From Duganella levis (GTDB lineage: Bacteria > Pseudomonadota > Gammaproteobacteria > Burkholderiales > Burkholderiaceae_D): DNA of 64,000 bases. A program made the translations under genes and the position numbers. This document shows, piece by piece, positions 17,251 through 26,451 of the stretch (its first letter is position 1; every line of letters begins with the position of its first letter). The stretch lies in NCBI RefSeq assembly GCF_009857605.1, contig NZ_WWCT01000021.1, positions 1 through 64,000 of the forward strand. Reading direction: 5' to 3'. The notes under the pieces were generated by a model, which saw only the letters and a list, made by a program, of their open reading frames with translations, was not told the origin of the DNA and ran no database searches.

Positions 17251-18663
17251 ATGAAATCGGCACATTCATCCGTCACGGCCAGAATCGCGCAACGCTGCCA
17301 GCAGGGTCAGGCGCTCATCTACGGCATCTTCGTTCTCATGGGCGGCCTGGCCGCCCTGATGTTCCTCTTCAATACCGGCCAGCTCACCGCTGAAAAAACC
17401 AAACTGGTCAACACGGCCGACGCCGTGGCGTACAGCGCTGGCATCCTGCATGCTCGGGCGCTGAATTTTGACGCCTATACCAACCGCGCGCTGATGGCCA
17501 ACGAGGTCATGATTGCGCAAGCGGTCAGCATTGCCTCCTGGTCGGCGCACGTGGTCAAGCATACCGAAAACGTGCCGCCGCTCAGCTGCTATACCTACTA
17601 CTCGGTGCCCGTGGCCCTGGCGCTGACCGAATATATTCCCGTGTGCTATTTGCTCAGCCTGTATGGCGCCGACGTCACCGCCGAGACGGTGGATGCAGGC
17701 GTCCAGGCCGCCGCACAGGCCACCGTCGTCGCATCCGAAGTCGCCAAGGCTATCCTGCAAGGCGCGCAGGCCAATATGGCAGCCACCTTTTTGATCGAAA
17801 GAAAATTGCTGATGCAGCAGGTGGCCGATGCCAACTATGCTGGCGACGGCGCCGTCCACGTGGACACCATTCCCCTCACCGATAATTTCGTCAAATTCGA
17901 CGACGACACCTTTATTCATGCCTACTCGGGCGAGGACCGCGGCCGCCTGAAGGACGCGGTGGTGGCGTCCGCCAACCGGGACGCCTTCGTTAGCCAGCGC
18001 TCCTGGACGTCGGCCAACAACTTCGCCTGCATTCTCGGCAACAAGGCCGCCTTCCGCCGTCGCGGCGGCACCGAGCTGGTCGACTTCGACGAGTGGAAAG
18101 CCATGGACACGGCGTCCCTGCACCAGTGGACCTGGCACACGCACGGCATTTTCCACCTGCCCACCTGTGACGACAGCGAGATGGCGCTCGGCTACGGCAC
18201 GCAGGCAGCGGCCAACGGGTCGCCCGACGACGCCGGCGCCAGCTATGGCAACTCGCGCGCCGACAATCCCGCCGCCAGCGCTGCGGCCAGCAGCACCGAT
18301 TGGGGTTACAGCGGCCTGCCCACTTTCTACGACATCTCGACGGCGGCATTGACGTACACCTCCACCGATCCGAACCCGCGCCTGAAATTCGCCATACGCC
18401 TGACGCGGGCCAAGGATCAATTGAAAACCTCGGATGCGGCGTCGGACGTCAAACCGAGCGGCAGGCTGGCCATCGCCGGCCACGCCGCTGGCGACGTGCT
18501 GGCGGCAGTCGCCACCTCGGAGGTTTATTTCGAACGGCCCAGCGGCCGCGCGGACGGCAAGACCGAACTCGCCAGCCTGTTCAACCCGTACTGGCAGGCG
18601 CATCTGGTTTCCACCTCGTCAGCCGACATGGCCTTGGCAATGACCTTGGGAGGTCCACGATGA
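17251..18663 (+). CDS. tadG: TadG-like pilus assembly protein (Tad domain)
   Basis: A 470-residue protein with an N-terminal prepilin-like membrane segment (QGQALIYGIFVLMGGLAALM, about residues 22-50). The adjoining GQLTAEKTKLVNTADAVAYSAG motif is characteristic of TadG-type proteins with a Tad N-terminal domain. The remaining 400 residues are predicted extracytoplasmic, Ala/Asp/Thr-rich, without a recognised von Willebrand domain. TadG-like proteins are minor components needed for Tad pilus assembly. Its stop overlaps the next start as ATGA. Confidence 0.82.
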   Translation: MKSAHSSVTARIAQRCQQGQALIYGIFVLMGGLAALMFLFNTGQLTAEKTKLVNTADAVAYSAGILHARALNFDAYTNRALMANEVMIAQAVSIASWSAHVVKHTENVPPLSCYTYYSVPVALALTEYIPVCYLLSLYGADVTAETVDAGVQAAAQATVVASEVAKAILQGAQANMAATFLIERKLLMQQVADANYAGDGAVHVDTIPLTDNFVKFDDDTFIHAYSGEDRGRLKDAVVASANRDAFVSQRSWTSANNFACILGNKAAFRRRGGTELVDFDEWKAMDTASLHQWTWHTHGIFHLPTCDDSEMALGYGTQAAANGSPDDAGASYGNSRADNPAASAAASSTDWGYSGLPTFYDISTAALTYTSTDPNPRLKFAIRLTRAKDQLKTSDAASDVKPSGRLAIAGHAAGDVLAAVATSEVYFERPSGRADGKTELASLFNPYWQAHLVSTSSADMALAMTLGGPR

Positions 18664-19568
18664 ACACCCTGTTTCGCTTGCTGGTTCTCTGCCTCTGCGC
18701 AGTGTCGCTGGCCGGCCGCGCCAGCACACAGGCCGAGGAGGATATGGCGAGGGCGCCGATGCCGCATGCGCAGCTCGGCGCGCAGGGCACGCCGGTCAAG
18801 GTACACCTGGTCAGCTTGCAGGGCTATCTGGTCGGACGACCAGACAACGCCGCGCGGCTGGCCATGCTGCACGCCGAAGTCGAGGACTGCGTGCGGCGCA
18901 ATAGCGCGGCGGGCATGCCATCCAACCCGCCGCGTGCATGGCCGGACCATATCGACAGCCAACGCAGCGACGTGTATTCCGCCATCAACCGAACCATCCA
19001 CTACACCAGCGCACTGACCTACGGCGTCAACCAGCGCGATTGCAGCTTGATCGAGACCCGCCTGAGCGGCGCCAGCCTGTTCTCCAGCCAGGGAATCTGC
19101 GATATCGACCTGCTCAAGAAGACCGCCCACGGCGCCTGTGACGCTACCGGGCAAGCCAGCGCCAGGCCGCCCATCCGCCGTCCTGGCTTGAGCGCAGGGC
19201 AAATTGCCGCCATCCAGCGCGACGCAGCAAGCAACCCCGCCATGGCCGCCATGGCGCAAGCCATCCGCACCAACCCGCCGTCCGGGACCGGGGAACGCAA
19301 GACCATCCTCGGCATCGAGTGCGAGGTGAGGAAAAGTCCGTTGAACCCGGACGGCACCGTTTGCCTATCCCGCGGCGGCACCTTCCCGGCGTCGACTTCG
19401 CCCAGCACCACGCAGCAATCGGCGATGACACTCGAAGAAGACAGCGCCACATCGGGCTTCAAACTCCAGGCCACCAGCGCAAAATTGGACACGCTGGTCA
19501 ATGGCGCCGTATTCACGCCTTATCTGGCCGGTGGTTTCCGCATTACCGATACCGGAGTGCGCCCATGA
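18660..19568 (+). CDS. Exported hypothetical protein of the tad operon
   Basis: A 302-residue protein with a Sec signal peptide (residues 1-20) and a predicted periplasmic body. Six or more Cys residues (for example VEDCVRR, QRDCSLIE, GICDIDLL, GIECEVRK, TVCLSRGG) suggest disulfides. No known domain was recognised. It sits between tadG-like and tadE-like genes with ATGA overlaps on both sides, so it is almost certainly co-translated with pilus parts and may act in assembly or surface presentation. The function is unknown. Confidence 0.75.
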   Translation: MNTLFRLLVLCLCAVSLAGRASTQAEEDMARAPMPHAQLGAQGTPVKVHLVSLQGYLVGRPDNAARLAMLHAEVEDCVRRNSAAGMPSNPPRAWPDHIDSQRSDVYSAINRTIHYTSALTYGVNQRDCSLIETRLSGASLFSSQGICDIDLLKKTAHGACDATGQASARPPIRRPGLSAGQIAAIQRDAASNPAMAAMAQAIRTNPPSGTGERKTILGIECEVRKSPLNPDGTVCLSRGGTFPASTSPSTTQQSAMTLEEDSATSGFKLQATSAKLDTLVNGAVFTPYLAGGFRITDTGVRP

Positions 19569-20371
19569 AGACCGCGCGTTGCGATGGCCAGGCCTTGGCT
19601 GAATTTCTCGTCCTCGCTGCGGCGCTGGTGCCGCTGTACCTGCTACTGCCGGTCATTGCCAAATACCAGGACGTCGCCAGCCAGGTCGCCATGGCCAGCC
19701 GCTACGTGACCTTCGAGGCGATGACGCGCAATGACGTCCAGAGCAGCTGGAAGACGCCGGCGGAGTTGGCGGGTGAAGTGCGGCGCCGCTTTTTCGGCAA
19801 CGCCAACGCCCCGATCAAGACCGGCGATGTGGCCGGCAATTTTCTCGCCCACCAGAACCTGTTCTGGCGTGGTCCCGACGGCGCCGCGCTGATTGCCGAT
19901 TTCAACAGCGACGTGGCGGTCAGCTTCGGCCCCGACCAGAAAGCCACCCACGACGACGGGTTCACCCCCGCTAACGACGGCAAGCCGTTCAACGGCATCG
20001 TGGCCAGCTCGGTCGGCATTCACACTGCGGAGAAGCTGGGCCTTGAGAGCCGCGGAATCTACACCGCGAACGTCACGGTCCGCCTGGCCAATATGCCCGC
20101 CGGCCTGACTGCGTACAAGCCGCTCGACAGCATCGACCTGACGCTGAGCCGCCACACCAGCGTCGTCATTGACGGTTGGGCGGCCAAGTCACCGGCGCAG
20201 GTGCAGTCTCGCCTCGACAGCGGCGTGCTGGTCCCCGCCACCAAACTGCGCGCCATCGCCTCGGTGGTCAACGGCAGTGTCGTCCTGGTCGAAGCGGGCC
20301 ATATTGCCGGTCCCAAGCTGGGCGAACTCGGGTTCTGGACCGACGTCGTACCAGCCGACCGGCTCAAGTAG
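19565..20371 (+). CDS. TadE-like minor pseudopilin
   Basis: A 268-residue protein whose N-terminus (CDGQALAEFLVLAAALVPLY) fits prepilin processing: cleavage after Gly puts Glu at +5 and Phe at +6. One transmembrane helix is followed by about 230 extracytoplasmic residues. TadE-like pseudopilins are minor parts of Tad pili. This one is longer than typical TadE proteins (about 150-200 residues). The start codon overlaps the previous stop (ATGA). Confidence 0.75.
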   Translation: MKTARCDGQALAEFLVLAAALVPLYLLLPVIAKYQDVASQVAMASRYVTFEAMTRNDVQSSWKTPAELAGEVRRRFFGNANAPIKTGDVAGNFLAHQNLFWRGPDGAALIADFNSDVAVSFGPDQKATHDDGFTPANDGKPFNGIVASSVGIHTAEKLGLESRGIYTANVTVRLANMPAGLTAYKPLDSIDLTLSRHTSVVIDGWAAKSPAQVQSRLDSGVLVPATKLRAIASVVNGSVVLVEAGHIAGPKLGELGFWTDVVPADRLK

Positions 20372-20386
20372 GCAAGGACCAGCAAT

Positions 20387-21166
20387 ATGGACTCGCAACG
20401 CAGAAGAACCATCGCAACCGTCGGACGGCTGGCCTTCAGACAGGTTCGCACCCTGTTGGCTGTCGTGCTGATGCACGGCGCCGCCGCGTCAGCCGCGCAG
20501 ACATGGCCGACCGTGCCCATCCCTCAAGGCATAGCTACCTTCGCCATGGGCGACGAGGTCACGGTCAACGGCCTGCCGCTGCGCATGCGCGGCGTGCTGT
20601 CCAGCCAACCGCCGGCGCAAGTGGCGGCGCTGTTCCGTGCCAGCCTGGGGCATCCGTTGGTCGAAACCACGCAAGGCGAAAAATTGGTGCTGGGGCGGGC
20701 GCTGGGCGAGTTCTACGCCACGGTCCAGCTTGAACCGGCTGCCGCCGGCACGCGCGGCGTGGTGGCGGTCACCAGGCTGAGCGCGGCGATGAGTGGGCTT
20801 GACGCTGCCAGGCAGACTAGCCAGCACCTGCTCTCCCGCTTTCCTGCCGGTTCCACGCTGCTGAGCCACATGAGTTCCGTCGATGCCCAGCGCCGCAGTG
20901 ACGCCGTGACACTCAGTAATTCCCTGGGCGTGGAACTGAACGTCCAGCATCTCAGGCGGATGCTGGAAGCCGAGGGCTACCGGCTTGAACGCGCTGCTGC
21001 TGCGACGGCGCCGACAACCATCTCCAGGCGCCAGCCCCAAGGACCGGGCGCCACCCTGTTTTTCGCGCGCCCCGGCGCCCAAGCCGTTGCGGTGGTCTAT
21101 CGCGAAGCCAGCGGCAACACCGCCATCGTCCTGAACACCGTCACCGAACTGGAGCCCGCGAAATGA
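20387..21166 (+). CDS. Hypothetical exported protein of the tad operon
   Basis: A 259-residue protein with an N-terminal basic stretch and a hydrophobic signal segment (about residues 18-36). The body is Ala-rich with mixed helices and no recognisable catalytic motif. Its last four bases overlap the next start. The operon context implies a periplasmic role in pilus biogenesis; a family could not be named. Confidence 0.65.
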   Translation: MDSQRRRTIATVGRLAFRQVRTLLAVVLMHGAAASAAQTWPTVPIPQGIATFAMGDEVTVNGLPLRMRGVLSSQPPAQVAALFRASLGHPLVETTQGEKLVLGRALGEFYATVQLEPAAAGTRGVVAVTRLSAAMSGLDAARQTSQHLLSRFPAGSTLLSHMSSVDAQRRSDAVTLSNSLGVELNVQHLRRMLEAEGYRLERAAAATAPTTISRRQPQGPGATLFFARPGAQAVAVVYREASGNTAIVLNTVTELEPAK

Positions 21167-21354
21167 CACGCCACCCGATGCATCATCGCGCTCAAGATGG
21201 CCAGTCCAGCATGGAATTCGTCATCGTGTGCGCCGCCCTCGCCCTCGCGCTCGGTATCGGCATGAGCGGCGATAGCAGCGTCCTCAAGCAGCTACTCGAT
21301 GCCTTCAAAACGGCCTACCAGGATTTCAGCTACGCCATTTCTCTTCCGGGCTAA
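21163..21354 (+). CDS. Small Flp-like minor pilin
   Basis: Only 63 residues: a basic leader, then DGQSSMEFVIVCAALALALG. Cleavage after Gly again gives Glu at +5 and Phe at +6, followed by one hydrophobic helix and a short acidic or aromatic tail. This is the size of a classic Flp pilin, so it could be a minor or alternative pilin beside the longer one at 16872. It overlaps the preceding gene by 4 bases and is followed by cpaB after 2 bases. Confidence 0.78.
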   Translation: MTRHPMHHRAQDGQSSMEFVIVCAALALALGIGMSGDSSVLKQLLDAFKTAYQDFSYAISLPG

Positions 21355-21356
21355 TC

Positions 21357-22277
21357 ATGAAACTCAAACTCCCCGCGCTCTCCAAGGTGAACAAAACGTG
21401 GGCCGTGCTTGGCACCGCGCTCGCCATCGGTCTGCTGGCCGCCGTCGCCACCCGCAGCTTTCTCAGCACGCAGGTGGCCGAGATTGCGGCACGCAACCAG
21501 CATCAGACCGTCAGCGTCGTCGTGGCCAAGACCGAACTGGCGCCACACACCATCCTGTCGAACGCCAACCTCGCCGTCCGCAAGATACCGGTGGAGTATG
21601 CGCACTCGGGCGCGGTGCTGCCGGCCGACTTCGGGCGCATCGATGGCGGCGCCATCGCCTTTCCAGTCAAGCCGGGCGAGATGATTATGTGGAGCCAGAT
21701 GGCGGGCAAGCGGGCGCCGACCTTTTCCGCCCGCCTGCAGAACGGCCAGCGCGCCATCACCGTCGTGGTCGATGAAATCAACTCCATTTCCGGCATGCTG
21801 GAACCAGGCGACCTGATCGACCTAATGTTCAGCATGGACCAAAACGGCAAGAAGCTGGTGCTGCCGCTGTTACAAGGCATGCAGGTCATGGCCACCGGCC
21901 AGCGCTCGGTCGACGATCCGAAAAGCGGTGAGCGCATGCAGTTCGCCACCGTGACGCTGGACGCCACGCCGGACCAGGCCAGGAACATCATCATCGCGCG
22001 GGAATCCGGCAAGCTTACCGCCTTGCTCAGGAACCCAGCCGACAAACCAACCACCGGCAACCAGCGCTACGACCTGGACGCCTTGTTTGGCGCCCAGCCG
22101 GTCGCGCGGCCGTCCCGCCAGGCAACCGGCGTCCCCGTGCTGTACGGCGGCAGCGGCGCGAAATTCCCGCCCGAAGCCTTGCATCTCGGTCGCTACCGAT
22201 CCGGCGCGGCGCCATCTCCACCGCCGCCGGTCGCCGCGCCGCCGCCAGCCGGCGCCACATCGACCACGTCACCCTGA
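21357..22277 (+). CDS. cpaB: Flp pilus assembly protein CpaB/RcpC
   Basis: A 306-residue periplasmic protein anchored by an N-terminal helix (about residues 16-35, VLGTALAIGLLAAVATRSFL). The SAF-like domain is at about 50-110 (VVVAKTELAPHTIL, and LPADFGRIDGGAIAFPVKPG). The RcpC/CpaB region RAITVVVDEINSISGMLEPG-DLIDL follows at about 140-165. CpaB stabilises or gates the RcpA secretin in Tad systems. The C-terminus is a Pro/Ala-rich tail. It directly precedes the secretin gene, the usual order. Confidence 0.93.
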   Translation: MKLKLPALSKVNKTWAVLGTALAIGLLAAVATRSFLSTQVAEIAARNQHQTVSVVVAKTELAPHTILSNANLAVRKIPVEYAHSGAVLPADFGRIDGGAIAFPVKPGEMIMWSQMAGKRAPTFSARLQNGQRAITVVVDEINSISGMLEPGDLIDLMFSMDQNGKKLVLPLLQGMQVMATGQRSVDDPKSGERMQFATVTLDATPDQARNIIIARESGKLTALLRNPADKPTTGNQRYDLDALFGAQPVARPSRQATGVPVLYGGSGAKFPPEALHLGRYRSGAAPSPPPPVAAPPPAGATSTTSP

Positions 22278-22348
22278 CCTGACGACGCAACGTGACCGCC
22301 CGGCACCGCCGCGCGCCGCACTCTCACGCCCTTTTTTGGACAGTGCTC

Positions 22349-23812
22349 ATGAACAGCCTTTTCCGCAACTGGCTCTCCGTCCTGCTGATAACAACCATGG
22401 CCGGCGCGCACGCGCAAACCCCGCCACAGCGCGTCACGCAGGGCCAACCAGCCGAACGCTATGCCCCCATCAAAAAGCAGGAGGATGCCGAGCCGGCGCC
22501 GGAACTTGAACTGTTCACCGGCGAGTCGCGCGTGTTCCCGGCGCCCGGCATCGCGCGCATCGCCGTGGGCAACGGCCAGGTCATCACCGCCAATGCGCTG
22601 GACGACAAGGACGTCATCATTTTCGCCAACGGCGCCGGCAACTCGACCCTGTTCCTGTGGCACCAGGACGGCCGCGTCCAGCGCGTGAAAGTCACGGTGC
22701 TGCAAGCCGACATGGGCCGCTACGCCCGCGAAGTCGCGACCTTCCTGGCGACGATACCGAAGGCCAAGGCCAGCGTGGTGGGCGACAAGGTAGTCGTCGA
22801 AGGCGACGAACTGTCCGATGCTGACCGCGATAAGGTCGCCGAACTGGCCAAGCGCTACCCGTTGATCGTCAACTTCACCAGCCCCATCGGCTGGGAGCAG
22901 ATGGTCATGATGGACGTCAAAGTGGTCGAGTTTCCCAAGACCGAATTGCGCGAACTCGGCTTGAAATGGAGCGCCACCGGCGGCGCGGCCGTGGGCGGCA
23001 TCTGGGCCCCCTCCAGTCGCGGCGACGCCGGCGGCTACGCGATCACCGTCAGGACCGGCGACACCAACGCGCCGCCGATCAGCGTGCCGGGTGGCGGCAG
23101 CGGCAGCTACGTGCCGCTACCGTCCAATCTGACCATCCTCAGCGCCATCAACCTGGGGCTGAACGCGCAGCTGCTGGCGCTGGAACAGAAAGGCACGGCC
23201 AGCGTACTGGCTGAACCGCAATTGTCGACCCGCAGCGGCTACAAGGCCAGCTTCCTGGCTGGCGGCGAAATCCCCTATTCGGTGGCCAGCATCAACGGCG
23301 TGACCGTGCAATTCAAACCATACGGCGTCAAGCTGGATATCGAACCCAAAGTGGGCAGCAATGGTGTGATCCGCGCCGTCATCGAATCCGAGGTCAGCTC
23401 GATCGACGCCTCGCTCTCCACCGCCAGCGGCCCGGCCCTGCTCACGCGCCGCACCAAGACCGAATTCAACGTCCGGCAGGGTGAAACCATTGTTCTGTCC
23501 GGTCTGCTACAACGCAACAGCAGTACCGATATCGACAAGGTGCCGCTGCTGGGCGACATGCCGATTCTCGGCGCGCTGTTCCGCTCCAGGCGCTTCCAAA
23601 ACAAGGAGACCGAGCTGGTGGTATTCGTCACGCCGAGCATTGTCGACAGCCGCAGCGCCGGCCTGGTGGACCGGACGCAACGCGCCGGCGAGCGCCTGGA
23701 ACGCAACCTCGGCCGGCAGCCCTACCTGAGCAATCCGCTCCAGCCCGGCGCCGATGCCGCCGGCTTCAACCAGGCGCCGGCGGCGGCCGTGCCGGACGCG
23801 CCGGCGCCATAG
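22349..23812 (+). CDS. rcpA: Tad secretin RcpA/CpaC
   Basis: A 487-residue outer-membrane channel protein. The ATG at 22349 gives an ordinary signal peptide (MNSLFRNWLSVLL... to AHA). It continues with an N-terminal secretin short domain (VFPAPGIARIAVGNGQVITA, at about 60-140), a BON-like or N-domain region, and the secretin core from about 200 onward with VLAEPQLSTRSGYKASFLAGGEIP and the C-terminal signature VPLLGDMPILGALFRSRRF. It forms the exit pore for the pilus. The C-terminal Pro/Ala tail may bind a pilotin; no such gene is identified. Confidence 0.94.
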   Translation: MNSLFRNWLSVLLITTMAGAHAQTPPQRVTQGQPAERYAPIKKQEDAEPAPELELFTGESRVFPAPGIARIAVGNGQVITANALDDKDVIIFANGAGNSTLFLWHQDGRVQRVKVTVLQADMGRYAREVATFLATIPKAKASVVGDKVVVEGDELSDADRDKVAELAKRYPLIVNFTSPIGWEQMVMMDVKVVEFPKTELRELGLKWSATGGAAVGGIWAPSSRGDAGGYAITVRTGDTNAPPISVPGGGSGSYVPLPSNLTILSAINLGLNAQLLALEQKGTASVLAEPQLSTRSGYKASFLAGGEIPYSVASINGVTVQFKPYGVKLDIEPKVGSNGVIRAVIESEVSSIDASLSTASGPALLTRRTKTEFNVRQGETIVLSGLLQRNSSTDIDKVPLLGDMPILGALFRSRRFQNKETELVVFVTPSIVDSRSAGLVDRTQRAGERLERNLGRQPYLSNPLQPGADAAGFNQAPAAAVPDAPAP

Positions 23813-23824
23813 CGGGAGCCAAGC

Positions 23825-25585
23825 ATGTTCCAGGTCGACATCCTCAACCCCGACGGTAGCGGCAGACAGGTCCACGTGCCGGACGACTGCCTGGTCGGCA
23901 GCAAGACCAGCAACGACATCTGGCTCGACAGTTGGCGGGTGGCCAAGGAGCACGCGCGCCTGCTGCGCACGCCCTCAGGCCTGCTGCTGGAAGACCTGGG
24001 TTCCTACACCGGCACCAGCGTCAACGGCGTGCGGGTCACCACCCAGCATGGGCCGCTGACCGCAACCGACGTCATCGGGATCGGCCCGTATAAACTACAG
24101 GTGCCTTACCAGCCCAGTGCGGTGCAGCCGGTGCAGGCGGCGGCGCCACATTCGCGCTCGGCCAGCGCCGCTGCGCGCAACCAGCGCGCCACGGCGGAAA
24201 TCCACTCCTCTCGCCTGGCGGCCGAACTGGCCCAGCAAAAACGGACAGAGCCGCTAGAGGACGGCTACCCGCTGATACTCGCCCCGCTGGCGCGGCAGCA
24301 GCTCGAATTCGAGTGGCGCCAGCGACTCCACGCCATCCTGCTGGAAACCATGGACCTGCGCCGCCACGACGTCTCGAAAATGAGCGACGCGCAATTGCGC
24401 GCGGAAACCCAGCGTTACCTGCACGACATCATGCGCGAACAACGCGCCAGCCTGCCGCCGGAGCTGGACCACGAACTGCTGGCCCGGCAAGTGCTGGACG
24501 AGGCCGTGGGCCTGGGGCCGCTGGAAGAACTGCTGGCGGACGCCGGCGTGACTGAAATCATGGTCAACCAGTTCGACAAAATCTACATCGAGCGCCACGG
24601 GCGGCTGGAAAAACACCCGCTCACCTTTACCAGCGACCGTGCCGTGCTGGGCGTGATCGAACGCATCGTCGCACCGCTGGGCCGGCGCATCGACGAATCC
24701 TCGCCGATGGTCGATGCGCGCCTGAAAGACGGCTCACGCGTCAACGCCATCATTTCACCGCTGGCCTTGAAAGGCCCTGCCCTGACCATACGCAAATTCG
24801 CCCAATACAAGATGACGGCGGACGACATGGTCTCGCTGGGGGCGCTCAGCGCCGCGATGGCGGCGTTTCTGGAGATCTGCGTGGCCGCGCGCAAAAATAT
24901 CGTCGTGTCCGGCGGCACGGGGTCCGGCAAGACCACCCTGCTGAATATTTTGTCCAACTTCATCCCGGCCGGCGAGCGCATCATCACCGTCGAAGACGCA
25001 GCCGAACTGCAGTTGCACCATGAGCACTGGATCAGCCTGGAGGCACGGCCGGCCAACGTCGAAGGCAAAGGCGCCGTCCCGATCCGGGAGCTGGTTCGGA
25101 ATACGCTGCGCATGCGCCCCGACCGCATCGTGGTCGGCGAATGCCGCGGCGGCGAAGCGCTCGACATGCTGCAGGCGATGAACACCGGCCACGACGGCTC
25201 GCTCACCACACTGCATGCCAACAGCCCGCGCGACGCGCTGGCGCGCCTGGAAACCATGGTGCTGATGGCCGGCATGGAATTGCCGCTGCCCGCCATCCGC
25301 GAACAGGTCGCCGCCGCCATCCAGCTGATTGTGCAGCAGACCCGCTTTGCCTGCGGCACGCGCATGGTCACCAGCATCACCGAGATCACCGGCATGGAGG
25401 GTGGCAAATTCCAGATGCAGGAACTGTTCCGCTTCGTCAATCTGGGCTATGTGACGACGCCGGACGGCAACAAGGTGCGCGGCTATTTCAGCGGCTGCGA
25501 CATGGTGCCCAGCTTCTACGAGAGCTTGCGCGCCGTCGGCAATGCGCTGGACATGGGCATCTTCAAACCGGGAGCGCCGTCATGA
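23825..25585 (+). CDS. tadA: TadA/CpaF secretion ATPase with N-terminal FHA domain
   Basis: A 586-residue protein joining two domains. Residues 1-95 form an FHA phosphothreonine-binding domain (LVGSKTSNDIWLDSWRVAKE, LEDLGSYTGTSVNGVRV). A charged linker follows, then the type II/IV secretion ATPase: Walker A at about residue 363 (SGGTGSGKTTLLN), Asp box, Walker B-like MRPDRIVVGECRGGEALD and His box (HDGSLTTLHANSPRDAL). It powers pilus assembly from the cytoplasm. The FHA fusion suggests control by Ser/Thr phosphorylation; no kinase gene is nearby. No TadZ gene is seen, so the FHA part might stand in for a targeting function, which is inference. Confidence 0.94.
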   Translation: MFQVDILNPDGSGRQVHVPDDCLVGSKTSNDIWLDSWRVAKEHARLLRTPSGLLLEDLGSYTGTSVNGVRVTTQHGPLTATDVIGIGPYKLQVPYQPSAVQPVQAAAPHSRSASAAARNQRATAEIHSSRLAAELAQQKRTEPLEDGYPLILAPLARQQLEFEWRQRLHAILLETMDLRRHDVSKMSDAQLRAETQRYLHDIMREQRASLPPELDHELLARQVLDEAVGLGPLEELLADAGVTEIMVNQFDKIYIERHGRLEKHPLTFTSDRAVLGVIERIVAPLGRRIDESSPMVDARLKDGSRVNAIISPLALKGPALTIRKFAQYKMTADDMVSLGALSAAMAAFLEICVAARKNIVVSGGTGSGKTTLLNILSNFIPAGERIITVEDAAELQLHHEHWISLEARPANVEGKGAVPIRELVRNTLRMRPDRIVVGECRGGEALDMLQAMNTGHDGSLTTLHANSPRDALARLETMVLMAGMELPLPAIREQVAAAIQLIVQQTRFACGTRMVTSITEITGMEGGKFQMQELFRFVNLGYVTTPDGNKVRGYFSGCDMVPSFYESLRAVGNALDMGIFKPGAPS

Positions 25586-26442
25586 GCGCCACCTCCATGC
25601 TGATGTTCATTACCTGCATCGCCGCGCTGGCTGCCGCCATCCTCGCCTGGCTGGTCATCGATATCGGCATCGTCACAATGGCCAGCTACCGCGCCCACTT
25701 CACGGAACGCACGCGTTTTCAAGTCCGCGAATTTTTCCTGTTTATCGACCCCACCAAGATATTCATGGCGCACGCCGCGCTGATGACGCTGGGCGCGATT
25801 GTCGCCGGATTGGCCAGCGGCAGCGTGCTGGTGGCCGCCACCTTCTGCGGTGGCCTGGCGCTACTGCCGCGCGCAGTCTACGCGTGGCTGCGCCTGCGCC
25901 GGTTGCGCCAATTCGAAGAGCAATTGCCGGACGCGTTGATGATGCTGGCCGGCGCCCTGCGCGCGGGCCTGAGCCTGAACATGGCCATCTCGCAGCTGGT
26001 GGTGGAAGCGCCGGCGCCGCTGGGCCAGGAGTTTACGCTGATGCTGCGCGAACAGCGCCTCGGCGTCACGCTGGAGCAAAGCCTGAACGGCCTGGTGCGC
26101 CGCATTCCCACCCAGACCACGATCCTGGTGGTCTCAGCCATGCGCATCGCCACCGAGACCGGCGGCGGCCTGGCGGAAATGCTGGAACGCACCGCCAACA
26201 CCGTGCGCAGCCGCCTGCAAATCGAAGGCAAGATCCGCGCACTGACGGCGCAGGGCAAATTGCAGGCCTGGATCGTCGGCCTGCTGCCGCTCTTGCTGAT
26301 GCTGGTGCTCGACCACATGGAACCGGACGCCATGGCGCAGTTGTGGCATACCCGCATGGGCTGGGGCGCCCTGGCCGTCATCATCACGCTCGAATGCCTC
26401 GGCATCCACGTGATCCGGCGCATCGTCGCCATCGATGTCTAG
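25582..26442 (+). CDS. tadB: Tad inner-membrane platform protein TadB
   Basis: A 286-residue membrane protein of the T2SSF family. It has hydrophobic helices at about residues 5-28, 65-105 and 245-285, with the cytoplasmic T2SSF region between them (FEEQLPDALMMLAGALRAGL and ETGGGLAEMLERTANTVRSR). Together with TadC it forms the platform that couples the ATPase to pilin extraction. The start at 25582 overlaps the ATPase stop as ATGA. Confidence 0.93.
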   Translation: MSATSMLMFITCIAALAAAILAWLVIDIGIVTMASYRAHFTERTRFQVREFFLFIDPTKIFMAHAALMTLGAIVAGLASGSVLVAATFCGGLALLPRAVYAWLRLRRLRQFEEQLPDALMMLAGALRAGLSLNMAISQLVVEAPAPLGQEFTLMLREQRLGVTLEQSLNGLVRRIPTQTTILVVSAMRIATETGGGLAEMLERTANTVRSRLQIEGKIRALTAQGKLQAWIVGLLPLLLMLVLDHMEPDAMAQLWHTRMGWGALAVIITLECLGIHVIRRIVAIDV

Positions 26443-26451
26443 GAGCATGCC

